Part shown: in pieces, positions 11,901 to 24,300 of the stretch
Layout of the letters: every line of letters begins with the position of its first letter
Position numbering within the stretch: position 1 is the first letter of the stretch
Source: Acanthochlamys bracteata
Taxonomy: Eukaryota > Streptophyta > Magnoliopsida > Pandanales > Velloziaceae
Direction: 5' to 3'
DNA: 64,000 bases
NCBI GenBank assembly: GCA_019914995.1
Contig: CM034126.1
Location: forward strand, 5,275,001-5,339,000
The notes under the pieces: generated by a model
What the model saw: the letters and a program-made list of their open reading frames with translations, nothing else
Told to the model about the DNA's origin: nothing
The model's database searches: none
Program-made: the position numbers and the translations under genes

Positions 11901-14900
11901 GTATTTTAGTCATCTACATATAGTGCGTCAACTTTAATGGTGCTCATAACAAACAAGTAAGCATGTTCTACCTGTCCTCTTTCTAAGCTTTATTCTTTTT
12001 ACAGTTAATTTAGATGTGAATTTGTTTCTCTTGTAAAGTCATTGCTCTTTCATATCTGCTAGGAATAGATTGTTGCTTGATGTCATATTGCACACTGGTT
12101 TGTCTCTATTTTGAATGAAAGAGTCGATATGTTACTCGAAGCACTTGTTTGCGGACCTAATTTGTTAATTATTCTTTTAATTTTTTCTTCCTGTTGGTAT
12201 AAAGGGCTATGGTTAGGGTGCATTTGAGTATGCGTGATAGCTGACAATAATGTGCAGTTGCAACATCTTCTCTTGATGCAGGTTTTCTTTTCCGTCACAT
12301 ATGCTTTAAGTGAGCTTTCTTAATTGATCCTTTTCTCTCTCGTCTTTGTTAAATGCAGTTCGGACAGTTGAAAGTATTTGGCTTTGTTCTTTTATTTTCT
12401 TACTTTTCATGTATTTCTTAGTCTTATGCTTTTATTAAGAGAATGTTTTATTTGCTAAGAAATAGTAAATAACTGGCTACATTTTCATAAAGTTATCTGT
12501 GAGATTTGCATTCTAGTGGTGATATAGAGTTATTGGCCTGACTGTAACTTTGTAGTTTGATTTGCAATGAATTCGGTCATAAATCAATTTTAGGTAGTTG
12601 CAAGATGCATGTCTGGTAGCCAGCATGATAATCTATGTGATATAGTAAATAACAACCACCATTTTGATCTTATTTAAACGTGAACAGAGTTCCATTAGAT
12701 AAAAGCTGCCTGAATGCAGGCTCATTTGCACATTCTACTTTCCGCTTTGTTGGTTACCCTTGGTGCTTAAGTTAACGCAATAAAAAGGATCGCTTTTGTC
12801 ATTTCTGTTGTTTTTGCTACTGCTGTTATCACGTCCCCATTTTTAAAAGTGATGTTCTCACATGTTTTGATTTTAATTTTAACAAAAGCATTGTTTTTTT
12901 AATATTTTATAAATACTTAAATACTTTACAATAAAAGGCATTGGTAATGAGAAGTCATTGACAATATTGATTTTTGGATAAAGGTACATTTACTTATCAG
13001 ATTTGATGCGCTTCATGAGAGAGCCTGAGGCACTGAAAACTATGAGCTTGTTCGAAGGAGCTCAAGAAAGCAAGAGAGTTAGCAGGAGATCTCTCAAGAA
13101 CTGGGTGGTAAATATTAATTATGGAGCCGTATTTGACTGCCTAGTACACAGCTATATTGTGAAACATTGTTGCATTATTTTTTCTTTTACAGGTCAATGC
13201 TTTTAGAGAACGCAAAGCACTTTCCTTGACGCTGAATGATACAAAAACAGCAGTCAATAAGCTCCATCAAATGGCAAATGTGGTTGTTTGCATCATTGTT
13301 TTTGGTCTCTGGCTTCTTATTTTGAACATAGCGACCACCCATTTTTTTGTCCTTTTAAGTTCACAAGCTCTGGTTGCAGTATTTATGTTTGGAAACACTT
13401 TAAAGACGACTTTTGAAGCTATTATCTTTTTATTTGTGATGCACCCTTTTGATGTAGGTGATCGCTGTGAAATTGATGGAGTTCAGGTATGTTGGAAGAA
13501 CTTTATGGGTTGTTGAAGTTCTTTTCCCTCGTGTATTCATTTTATTCTAATGGTTTTCAGATGGTCGTTGAGGAGATGAATATCCTAACTACTGTTTTCC
13601 TGAGGTATGACAATCAGAAGATCATTTATCCAAACAGTGTGCTGGCCACCATGCCAATTGGTAACATCTATCGAAGCCCAGATATGGGAGAGTCTATTGA
13701 TTTTTGCGTTCATGTTTCTACTCCAGTAGACAAGATTGGTCTCATGAAAGAAAGAATAAAAGCGTAAACTCTCTCTCTCCCCTACTATGCCTTTAAATCT
13801 TTTATTCAATGTCGTGGGTATCCATGTCTTAATTTCCTCATTATATTAGAAAAAGCAAGGGTTGCATGCTTCTTCATCACTCTTGAATTAGTATACACCT
13901 ATTTCATTTTAGCTTGTGAACTACTTGGTTAGTACAAGGTTTCTCTGTTCCTATGTGAATTCTGATCTCATATCCTCTAAACAAATACAAAAATTAAGAA
14001 GGTATATAGATAGAATTATGATGTTTGCCTATTATTATAGAAAAAAAAAGATATAAATCCTTTTTTTTTAAATAAAACATAAAGGCAGAGAAGAAGTTCC
14101 TTCTCAAAAACTATCTCTCTCTCTCTCTCTTTTCTTTTTTTTCCCCCTTACTAAGAAATACCTACAAAATGCTTAGATTCCCTTCAATAGCTTACTTTTA
14201 ATCTGCTTATCTTTTCATTTCCCTATCATTTATGTTAAAAAAAGAAGAGCCAAAGACTTCTATCCGGTCTACAGTTTGTTTCAGAACCTCATCGCATATT
14301 CCTATGTAACTTTAGTGGAATAGGAAAGGAGGCTTGCAATTAGAACTTTTATGCCATATTGCATTATGGTTTCTAAACACAACCTAGGTTTGTCTAAGAA
14401 TCATTTGAACTGAAGGTGTGTCATACGCGTCATTGTAAATTTCTGATGTCTCTTTTTTTTTCTGCCTTTTGCCTATACGTATCTGCTGAATGAGATTTGT
14501 AGTCTCACCATTTTGTGGCAATGCCTGATGTCCCTTATCCTATTGGAATGTACCTATAGCCAAATTTTCTCAGAGAGGGCACGTTATTATGATAGCTTAA
14601 AAAAGTAAAGCTTTTCAAAAAAAGGAGCTTTTCAGAAATTTCTTTTATGAATTTTGAAAAAAAAAAATACTTCTAATGTTTCCATGACATGCAATTAACT
14701 CACACCTTGAAATTTTTATAGAGAATTTCTGGAGCACCGTGGAGAGCTCTTCTGGACTTGAAAAGTCCAAGAGCACCTCCAATAAGCCATGTCAAACATG
14801 ACCCTAGTCATGAACAAATTTCTACATGAATTTCAATTACATAAAATTCAAAATTTTGAATTTACAAATGGTTTTCTAGAAATTTGTGTGTTTTTGTTTT

Positions 14901-16081
14901 CTTTTCTAAGTTTATGTATATACATGATGTCTTTTGTTATAGATCAGACATCTCTAAGCTTATATACCTTCACTACTTATTGAGTACTTAGTCTATGTTT
15001 TTGGTGTCTCATATCTTATTCATGTATTACCTTCTCATTCTGCTCAAGCTTATGTGACTTGATAGTCTTTAGCCATGTCGACTAGAGATAGGAGAAGCAC
15101 ATCTCCTAAAGGGAAGCTAGATCTAGAGTTGATAAGCTAGAAAGCGGAAAATAAAGCAAGAAATTAAGAAGTGATGAGTATGATGACCAAGTGGTGGATA
15201 ATGGAAAAATACATAATATAGTAACTTCTGTGTATATATATAACATGTGATGTGGAATGCTGACATCAAATTTTTTCATGATGATGCATCCCTCACGCTA
15301 ACTAGTTGTAGCCATCACCAATGTTTTACCTAGATATGGATGATAGTGAGCTTTGCTATTTCAGTTTTTAAACATGCCTTTAGTTTCTGTCATTATTACA
15401 GTCATCAATTGGCTTCATTAGAACTTAAGAGAACTACCAGGGATGATTGGCCTTGTCCTTCCTTTCCCAATTTTTTGGTAGGTCAGAAAGTCTCTCTATA
15501 CGATTAGAATAATATAGAGACACATTTGATTTTTCCCTCAAACTGACAAAGGTCTAGTGACTCTAGTGCAGTTACCATACCTGCCCAGCCGGGTATCTGT
15601 ATCATGATACATTACCATACATGCACAAAGGGCATATTTTGTATTTTGATAAAGATGGCATTTTGTTTTATTGCTTCTAAACGACCATATCATGCCTCTT
15701 AATCGTGTCATATGGTAATGTGAGACTTGTTAGTATTCTATTGCTAAACTCTTACTTGTTAGTATTCTTACTTATTGCTCCTCTTGACCCTGTAGGTTTA
15801 TGGAAAACAAGATGGAACACTGGCACCCTAGTCCCATGGTTGTCCTCAGAGATGTGGATGACATGAACAAGTTGAAGATCTCAATTTGGATGTGTCACCG
15901 AATTAACTTCCAGGATATGGGAGAGAGGTGGGCTAGGAGGGAGCTTGTGCTCCAAGAGATGGTCAGAGTCCTTAGGGAACTTGACATTGAATACCGACTG
16001 CTACCTAAGGACATAAATGTCCGGAACATGCCCACATTGACATCCACAAGAGTGCCAACCAACTGGACAACCTGTAGTTAA
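8913..16081 (+). CDS. MSL6: MscS-like mechanosensitive channel (MSL6/MSL8/MSL10 group)
   Basis: Plant plasma-membrane MscS-like channel, which opens under membrane tension. Five exons join in frame: 8913-10837, 12984-13107, 13193-13486, 13561-13763 and 15796-16081. They give 943 aa, slightly longer than Arabidopsis MSL6. The N-terminal 300 residues are soluble, with Ser/Pro-rich and acidic stretches. Predicted membrane segments lie near 305-327, 342-365, 382-404, 422-443, 710-732 and 740-766. The last runs into the family pore and beta-domain signature (FMFGN, then HPFDVGDRCEIDGVQ), followed by EEMNILTTVFLR, IYPNS and YRSPDMGE. The C-terminus has the soluble DMGERWARR and ELDIEYRLLP blocks. 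The start is the first ATG of the conserved N-terminal exon, and no ATG lies closely upstream. Introns 1 and 4 are about 2 kb each. Distinguishing MSL6 from MSL8 or MSL10 needs a tree; the family itself is certain. Confidence 0.95.
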
Positions 16082-17035
16082 GATTTTAGTTTTTGAATTA
16101 GCAGTTCACATGAGTTAATAGCCGGCATCGGAATTGGAAGTACAAGCAGTTAGGATAACCTGTGCTGTAATACTAAAGGGAGACCACCAATCTTCTCTAG
16201 TGGCACTCATGAATATGAAGTTTTGTAGTCTCATGAATATGTTATAAATCTAGTTCTGCACATATGTGTAACCCCTGTGGTAGCAGGTTTGCTCTGCTCC
16301 TAGTAAAGTTCTTCACTTAACAAGGTTGTTTTTGCGTTCATTGATGTTCATTGATGTTCACATAGAATTGTCGTGGTTAACTTTCCTGCTGTTTTTCCTT
16401 TGCGGTCTTAATTTCAATGTGCTTCTCGGAGGAAATCATGTGCTTAAAGTAAATAGAATGAGTTTGTTGCGAGATGTGTTAGGTGCTATTTTGGGTTACT
16501 TTTTTATTTAGTTTTATTCTAATATTTTATTTTATGTGTTTTAATAAATTTTTTATAATATTTTACAAATCTTTAACAAATTTTTATATTATTACTAATT
16601 ATTTTTTATAAAAAATAAATTTTAAAAAAGTTTTTAAATAGTTTTTATTTTAGAAAAATATTCCAAAAATGACCTTAGTGTTGAGTACATATGTGCTCAT
16701 ATACGGTTCGTTTTGGCAATGTCTATTCAAAACTTGTCGATTCCAGATTTTCGATTCCTTTTACTCAACACTGTCAGTTAGGTTTCTTGTTCCCTGAACG
16801 AGGGATAAAAGGTGACAAGAAAGATGAACCATCTCTGCATAGTACTCATTAATCTCATTTACTTATATCCTTTAAGATGATTCATTTGTCTTCTGGTACC
16901 CTTATTAGGGGCAAAGGACTGGCTTGTTCCTTAACCATAATCTACTTAAATACCCTGTTAAAGAAGCGTCTCTGAACCTGCTCAGCGGCAAGAGCTACTC
17001 GTATTTTACAGGGAAAGAGGACGCAACAGAGAATT
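16082..17035. other. MSL 3' region and spacer with a MITE
   Basis: The first 200-300 bases after the stop are probably the MSL 3' untranslated region. A Tourist-like MITE follows (16482-16674). The rest has no recognised gene and leads to the first GST fragment. Confidence 0.5.
16482..16674. mobile_element. Tourist-like MITE (TTA duplication)
   Basis: A 193-bp AT-rich element starting GGTGCTATTTTGGG and ending with the near-inverse ATTCCAAAAATGACC. TTA flanks it on both sides (16479-16481 and 16675-16677), the 3-bp duplication expected of PIF/Harbinger-type transposition. It has no coding capacity. Confidence 0.75.
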
Positions 17036-17178
17036 ATGGCAAGCTATTTGGTCTGCCAGCATCAAATGACGTGGCTTGGGTGCTGACGTGCCTGTTTGAG
17101 AAGAATGTAGAGTTCCAGCTTATCCGGGTTGACTCCTACAAGGACGATCATAAGGCGCCTTAATTCCTGAAGCTTCAG
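17036..17178 (+). pseudogene. GSTF: Phi-class glutathione S-transferase, decayed first exon
   Basis: This matches the first exon of a phi-class GST: FGLPAS, then VAWVLTCLFEKNVEFQLI, then RVDSYKDDHKAP. The family continues EFLKLQ, and here the Glu codon reads TAA (17161-17163), with TTCCTGAAGCTTCAG still legible after it. The ATG at 17036 is one base out of frame with the downstream homology, so there is also a 1-bp loss near the start. The exon is followed by GCAAGT, a possible GC-type donor. No later exons were found before 18 kb. A second phi-class fragment lies 3.8 kb downstream on the same strand, so this was probably part of a small GSTF cluster. Confidence 0.85.
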
Positions 17179-18611
17179 GCAAGTCATTCTTGCTGCCCTG
17201 TTTCCTTACTAGACCTGCTTGATAAATGATGTCTGTGCTCGAGCATACTTATAACCAGGCCTTCTATTCTTAGCCATACTTAATTATAAGTTGGCTCATT
17301 CCGTTTTATCACCATCAGCAAAAAAAGTTTTATAGTTGTTCTTTTACTTTCTCTTTATTTTTAACTTGTATTGTTAAATTTTACAGTCTATATCTAACAA
17401 TTTATTCTTAACGTAACGTTATAAGCATTCTATAGTTGTTTGTGTTTTTATGATGTCACAATTGAGATCAGGAACAACATTCATATAATGAATGGATTAT
17501 CACGTCCATCATTGCTTTTATAGATTAATCTTTAAATCCAGATCTTGAAAATATTTCTGTTGTATTACTATGAGAGTATTGAACTATTCAATTTGTTCAT
17601 TTAAGCGGTGGTAGGAAGTTTCAATTGATAATAGAGGCATCAGCCGCTAGATACGGTGATCGCATTATTCAAAACTTTGTTATACTAATGTGAGGCTACT
17701 ACTAGCAGAAACTTTTTAGACTTGAGGTCTCGATTCAGACTTTATATAAGGTCATACCTGTCACAAGCGTTGTCAGCGTTATGACTTTATCATGGCCTTG
17801 CACTTAAAGTTCTTGAGCAGTCGGATCATATAGAATAACAAGTTTAGATTCTGTTAAATCTAAGCTTTTGTCGAGGAAGCTTATGTAAGATCTCTTTTGA
17901 CTACCTAACTTCTGAGAATCTACAGTTCTTGTTGCTACTTCATGTACTTTCGGTTTAACTTCATAGGGGCTCGTTTTCATACTATCAATACTTTTCCTCA
18001 TCCTTACAGCACTCACTTTGGAAAAAATTTGGAAGTTTATTTTCACATATTCTGCTCTTCTACAGTCTAGTTCATTTTTACTCTCACCATAACTAGTCAG
18101 GTCAATTTATTGATAGTTATTTTCAATTTCATCTGCATACATTTATTTGGTGTCTAGAGCATCTGAATGCGAAAGGTTTCTTTAATTGGCTATTCAGTTG
18201 TTCAGGCAATGTTGTTGTTAATACATCTTATCATATGATTTGGCATTGCATTTAGACAAAATAGCTTCTTAATTTTTAATTTTTTAATACATATTTTATA
18301 AGTATATAGAAAATTTATTTAAAATTTAGAAAGTGTAGAAAAAGTCTACAGTGAGATTTTTTTTATTGCATATTTTTATTAATTTTTTAGAAGTAAAAAA
18401 AATAAAGCTCGTTTCTTAAAAAAGATAAAAATACTTTTCATTCTAAAAAAGTTCTATTTTATAAGCACTCCCAAACGCCCCCTCAGTAGATATTCAGAAT
18501 TTTTTTTCTTGATAAAACTTCACATTTAGTGATAATCTGTATTTGCTGACTCATGTACCTCTACCTCTTTAGCTATTATTTTGAATTTTAGATTCTGATA
18601 CACCTTATTAT
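17179..18611. other. Spacer between GST fragment and copia remnant
   Basis: No gene was recognised. The later exons of the GST were looked for and not found. A MITE-like element occupies about 18240-18485. Confidence 0.45.
18240..18485. mobile_element. Probable Tourist-like MITE, one end decayed
   Basis: The AT-rich interior is very similar to the elements at 33203-33462 and 60607-60862. Shared blocks include TTTATAAGTAT, an ATTC/GTCTAC block and AAGCTCGTTT. The right end, AAGCACTCCCAAACGCCCCC, is a good inverted-repeat end. The left end is too altered to fix the boundary or a target duplication. Confidence 0.55.
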
Positions 18612-18990
18612 ATGACTTTCGATCTATCATTATTATCTAACACTATATCACATTTTCTCTCTACCATAAAAGAGACTATTTATTTGTGGAGATTATTTCT
18701 GATTAGGCATTACACCTATAGGACATGTATAGGACATGCATGTCTTCACAGTGATAATCAAAGTGCTATTCAGATTATAAACAATCTATTTTCCAAAAAC
18801 AAGCGAAATATGTTGAGATTAATTATCACTTTGATCGTGAGAATTTTTATTAGACACTATTCTTTTATCATATTTCAATTCTACTGATCAAATGATAGAC
18901 TTTTTTACATAACCACAACCTATATTGAGATTCAATATATTATTGGATAAAATTTATATTGTTTAACCAATCATGCACGAGATATTCAAT
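18612..18990 (+). mobile_element. Ty1/copia retrotransposon remnant (RNase H region)
   Basis: The frame contains KETIYLWRL followed by the copia RNase H signature HSDNQSAIQIINNLF (normally CDNQSAIQIANN), then a decayed KNKRNMLRL where the family has RTKHIEIDC. After a frameshift and stop the C-terminal block is still visible (IDFFT, then a FNILLDKI-like stretch, where the family reads ADFFTK and a FxxLxxKL block). Only the 3' end of the polyprotein is present, with several frameshifts. AT-rich sequence after about 18990 could be old LTR, but I could not define LTR borders. Confidence 0.75.
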
Positions 18991-21020
18991 TATATTATGG
19001 ATTGTAAAAAGTATATAAAATTGTCCCATTATGTGCATTATATATATTTTTATTATGTAAAATTTTAATTTATTTATCATAAGTCAAAATTTATCTTCAT
19101 TTTTCTCATCAATTGTGTTAATCTGCATGGTGTACCTTTAGTACATTTTTCTTTATTGTCCGAGCAACATTTAACAAAGCTGAAGGATTTCTGTTTGTTT
19201 GAACCTTATGTTCAGCCATTTGGCTCATTGCGTGTCCATCTTAAAAAGAATAATGGAAGTGGTTATTACTTCTAGATGATAACCCTCCATTAGTTTCATT
19301 AATAGATGAAATTTTCATTTTCTTGTTACTAAGTAATTTGTCCCTAGTTTTCTTAGGAACTAAATTTAGATGACTAAATATAAGAAATTTTGATTTGCTT
19401 ATGCGAAAATCTTTAGCATTGCCATTAGATTTTCTTGTAAAAAGGCGAAAGTCTTCCAGTTCTCTTGAATCCAAAAGCGCATAGCTATTTGACTAAAAAT
19501 ATTATAACAAGTATTGGTAACTTCTCTGTTGAGTTTAAAAAGTTACTTTTGTTTTGACATGTACGTTTCCAATTTCTTAAGCTTGAGGCTATGTAAACAT
19601 ATGATATACATACGAAGATTGAAACATTTGCTATGTCATACTTGGCCAAAAATACTACAAAATAAAGATCTAAGTACTGTTATCTGTCGTAAGAATTTAA
19701 TACAATTTTAAATATAGCACAATAATTGGCCTAAATATGAACTTCTATTGGTCATCTAAAGCTAACAATTCATTTGCATATATTAAAAAAATTTAATCTC
19801 ACATTACTTATTAATAATTTAAAATAATATTTATAAATACTTAGGCTTATTTTTTTTATTGTCAATTAGTTTTGAAGAAAATTAAATTTTGATTACATAG
19901 TATGAAAACAAGCTGGACGACCCGGTCCAAAATGGAGCTAATCCAAATTTATGGTTTGTTTTATTGTAAAATAAATAGTCTATTTCATTTTAGAGCAGTG
20001 GCCCACTTCATTTAAAAAAAAGATAGTTCATTACAAGGCAATGGTCCACTTCACTGCAAATGATAGCCATTTTGCGAGAGAATATGTATTTATCAATAGT
20101 TCTAAAATGATATTAATAAAAAGTAGATTTATTTTTTGGCCAATTAGTTTTGAAAAGAATTTAAAATTTATAACGGTATCATTGTAATTAGATCTCCTCT
20201 AATCAATTAAGTGTTTTGGTGAAAAAGTTAAAAATCATACTATTGCAATAGTCTAAATTGTAGTAAAATGTTTAGAATGAACATGCATGTCCATATATAG
20301 CCTAGGAAGTAGATCTTAGCAATTAATGTCATATGCCCTTGAAGGGATTAAAATGAAACAAGAGATCTAATAAAACTTAATTTGCCTGACTGCGTATACA
20401 TGGCAATTTGATCCCTTGCTATTTGCTACTGAGAGATATTTGAGAGTGCTTAAGATAAATAGTTTTCTTCAAAGAAAAAATATTTTTGAAAATCTTTGAA
20501 AAGCTTATCTTTTTTAACCTAAAAAATAATTATAAAAATTGTACAAAATAATTTATCTGTAATTTTTTCAAATTTAAAAAAAATATATAAATACTGTGCA
20601 AAATTTATCGAAAGATATGACGCTTTTTTGGGGAATGAAAGCACTGCCATAAGCACTGGGAAACGTCTCCAACTCTGCACAGCAGAAGCTTACTCAAACA
20701 ATTTAGAACATACAAGTACGAAGCATCAATTAACTACCATTTGATCCAGAACCCATGTTGCTGATGAGCAATTTTCGGAGACAAGCGCCATGTGGTTTAA
20801 GCACAAGATTTTTCACTTTGCTCTTTATCTTTGTTTCTGTTTCTTTTACTTTGTGTTCTCATCAAGGCAAGCAAAGAACATTAATGCATAATACATGAAT
20901 TCATGCTATATATTGACCTACCCAAGCTTCCAACATGGATGCACCAGGCAAACAGTCACGCAGCACTACCCATTACTGCTAACTATCTAAGAGAACTTGA
21001 ACTTATCAGCACCTAGAGCA
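18991..21020. other. AT-rich spacer before the second GST fragment
   Basis: No gene was recognised. Long AT-rich stretches, with sequence at 20455-20660 that resembles the MITE interiors. The last 80 bases may be the old 5' leader of the GST. Confidence 0.4.
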
Positions 21021-21370
21021 ATGGCTCCGGCAAGTGTTCGGATCTTTGGTTCTCCGACAACGGCTGAGGTGGCACGAGTTCTGACTTGCCTTTTTGAGAA
21101 GGAAGTGGAGTTCCAGCTCATCCGTGTGGATAACTTCAAGGGCAGTTTGTCTGCAAGGACCGTTTGTCTGCAACGCCTTACCTCGCTGGGAACCACTTCA
21201 CGCTCGCTGATCTCTCGCACCTCCCCAACGGTCACCGTCTGATATCCACGCGATGTGGGAACATGTTCCGGTCACGGAAGAATGTTAGGGATTGGTGGGA
21301 CAGGATCTCTGGACGCTCCTCGTGGCGCAAGGTTGTCGAAATGCAGCAGCAGCCACCGCCGGAGTTCTAG
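21021..21370 (+). pseudogene. GSTF: Phi-class glutathione S-transferase with the middle deleted
   Basis: The N-terminal frame from ATG 21021 reads MAPASVRIFGSPTTAEVARV, then TCLFEKEVEFQLI and RVDNFKG, which is the thioredoxin-like half of a phi-class GST. It jumps, with a +1 frame change, to the family's C-terminal exon (RLSATPYLAGNHFTLADLSH, then WWDRISGRSSWRKV) ending at TAG 21368-21370. Roughly 90-100 residues, including the glutathione-binding ESR region and both introns, are missing. The short direct repeat TTTGTCTGCAA occurs twice at the junction (about 21147-21174), which suggests deletion between or slippage at short repeats. The product would shift frame and cannot be a working GST. 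Confidence 0.88.
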
Positions 21371-24300
21371 TGAGACGCATTAGCGTTGATCGACGAAAGT
21401 CGTTCAATTGTAGGGCTATTATGTATCCTATGATGCATGTTTCGTGGTGCATGTTCTCTTTTGAGAAGATTCATCGATCCTTGTCTTGTTTTACTGTTAG
21501 AATAAATAGAGGTATTTCGTTTTGTATCAGTTGTTAGAGAATTGGCCCGTTGACCTTTCCAGGGATCAAATGAACAATACAGGATGGTGTTGGGAAATCG
21601 TTTCAATTGGACATACAACTTATTTATATTTTAATTTTTTTAAAAATATTATAAAAATTTTATTAAAAAATATAAAAAATTTTGTGAAATAAATGATAAG
21701 TAGTATAAGCATTTTTAAATATCTCGTTTAAGGGGTCCCCGTCCGACGACAGGTTGATGTTATTCTCCTCAGGAATCAAGGAGAAAACAAACTTCTTTTA
21801 TAGTTGAAAATATTTGAATGGAATATTCATGACTTTAAGACCTTGTTGGAGAAGCTCAAATTTGAAGAAAATAATAAATTTGAAAAGAAGCACGGATTTG
21901 ATTTTCTTCATTGATTTCTTCATTGATGAAGAAAACAAAGAGAATTTATTTATAAACTTCTTGGCTACAAGATAAGAAAATAAATAAAAATCTATAAGAA
22001 TAAAATATTACAACTAATAAGAAAAATATAGATAAATAAAATAATAAATAGCAAATGACTTCTAAATATAAGACTAGTTAAAATCTTTCCTAATATCTCC
22101 CATCAAGTTGGAGATAAAAGAGATTAATCGCAACACCGAACTTGTCTCGACCACGAGACAAAACGCCATCTACAAAAAGTTTGACAAAAATACCACTAGT
22201 TTAAAATTGCACCGTGGAGCGAAAATTTTAATAAAATTTTATCATGAATAAAATCACACAAAATTGCGGAGTCACAAATAAAAGAATAATAATTTGAAGA
22301 GACAAATATATTTTGATTTTTTTAATTGATTCTTCATTAATGAAGAAAACAGAATAAGCACCTTTGTTTATAAACTTCTTGATGGCAAGATACAAAAAGA
22401 TCAAAAGATTTTCCGTAAAAAATATTACAACTTACAAATAAAAATAAATAAAGTTTTACATATCAAATCTAATCCAAAAGTAAATATAGTTAAAATATTC
22501 CTTCTGATTATAATTGACAACAATCTTTTAGGATAGTGGAAATCAAATTAGTACCTATAACTTGCCAACAGTATCTGATATAATATTCAATACAAACTAT
22601 TGCATGATGATTAATCTCCGATGCCTTCTAGCTACCCAGGGTTCATGCATAAATCTGATGTTATTCGCAAAGTGACTTTACATACCGGATAGCACTATCA
22701 CCAATCATGTAAAGGCTATTGGTGGTTTGTTTGAATTATTTGGATAATCTTATATGGAATACTCTTGATTTGGGAATCTGATTTATTTGCATAAATTATA
22801 TGGTGGTCTTAACTTAAAATGAAATCAATTTTAATGAATTTAGCTTTTAAATTTGATAATAACTTCGGAAACTCCGATGTTTATCTTTATTTTAAGCCAA
22901 GTACAAAGTCCATCCCAGAATGTGGAGATAATAAAACGTAGATGCCAGCAGAAATTTCTTATGTCGGAAAAATTGGTCATGACACTAAAACAAAGTTTTG
23001 GCACTAAAATAAAGCTTTTCCTTGTCATATTTTTTATCTATCAAATCGAATGTGTTTGGAATTTTAACCAGTTGGAGTCGTGTTTTCCTACACGTGTTTC
23101 AGAATTTGGCTATTCCTATAAACTCACAGTAAAATGATACACGTTTTTAGCCTTTTGCATCCTTAATAGTCATCCAACGACTGCATCAATACACCATACT
23201 ATTTCTGAGTATAGAAGTATATATACTACGAAACCTTCGGATCAAGTGATTGATAGGTCTTTGCTAAGAATACAATGGTGCTAGAGATGGAATGCAGCAA
23301 TAGCTGGAACACGAATTATAAGAGATAAGGAATTATCCAAATTAGATATACCTCCATCACGGTATTAGCATATAAAACTAGGAGAATAATTACGAAGACT
23401 GAAAAACTTTCCATATCTCTAAGGAAGCTGAGCAGTCTGCAGATTGGTTTTTTCATTTTGAAGGATATTCTATTTCTAATATAGAATCTTTATATTTTCT
23501 TTGTGAAAATATTGGTTGTTAGTGTATGTAGACGTTGGTTGTATAACTTTTTTGACATAATATATTACCACTTGACCCCGTTGTTTTCGCAAGAATAAAG
23601 ATAAAATAAAATTCATTGAAACACTGGTGCTCAGATAAAAAACTAAAAGGAAATGACTAATGCGGCAATTTAATGAAAGTGAAGTACAAAACAACTATAC
23701 CCGACATGTTTGTAGATAAAATTATGATCTGTTTTAAGACCTTGAGCTTTGTTTAGTAAATCGGATAATGTCATCAACACCTATTTATCACAACAATACA
23801 TTTCATCATTTAGAATCTACAAAACTAATTCAAGCTTTACTTAGTTAAAAGAATATAGCCAGCACAGCACATTCAGTGCTTATAATATGATATCGAACAT
23901 ATTTGAAACAAAATTAGATCATTCATTTATATTAGTGTCTTTTGATTTCTGGTGCAAGAGTTAATGGTTTCAAGTTTTAGTTTACTGCTTTAGTTTTTTT
24001 TTTAATGTTTTCTTTTTGGATGTTTGGATTAATTTAGATTTAAAGTTCAAACTTACATGAAGTGCACTGCACGATTCATTATATTGAAGAATTATATTTT
24101 GGACCTCTTTTTCTCAAAGAAGATAACTTTGTCCAATTAACTAAATTAGTTTTGGTAACAAATTTCTATCTATTATTATAACAAAGCATTGAAATTTCTG
24201 TTAGTCTTGGTGTAATGGAGAGAAATTGAACCCAGCATATATATTATTTTATCTTCATCTCAAAATCAAATGGTAATATGGTGGTAGATTATTCTTCACA

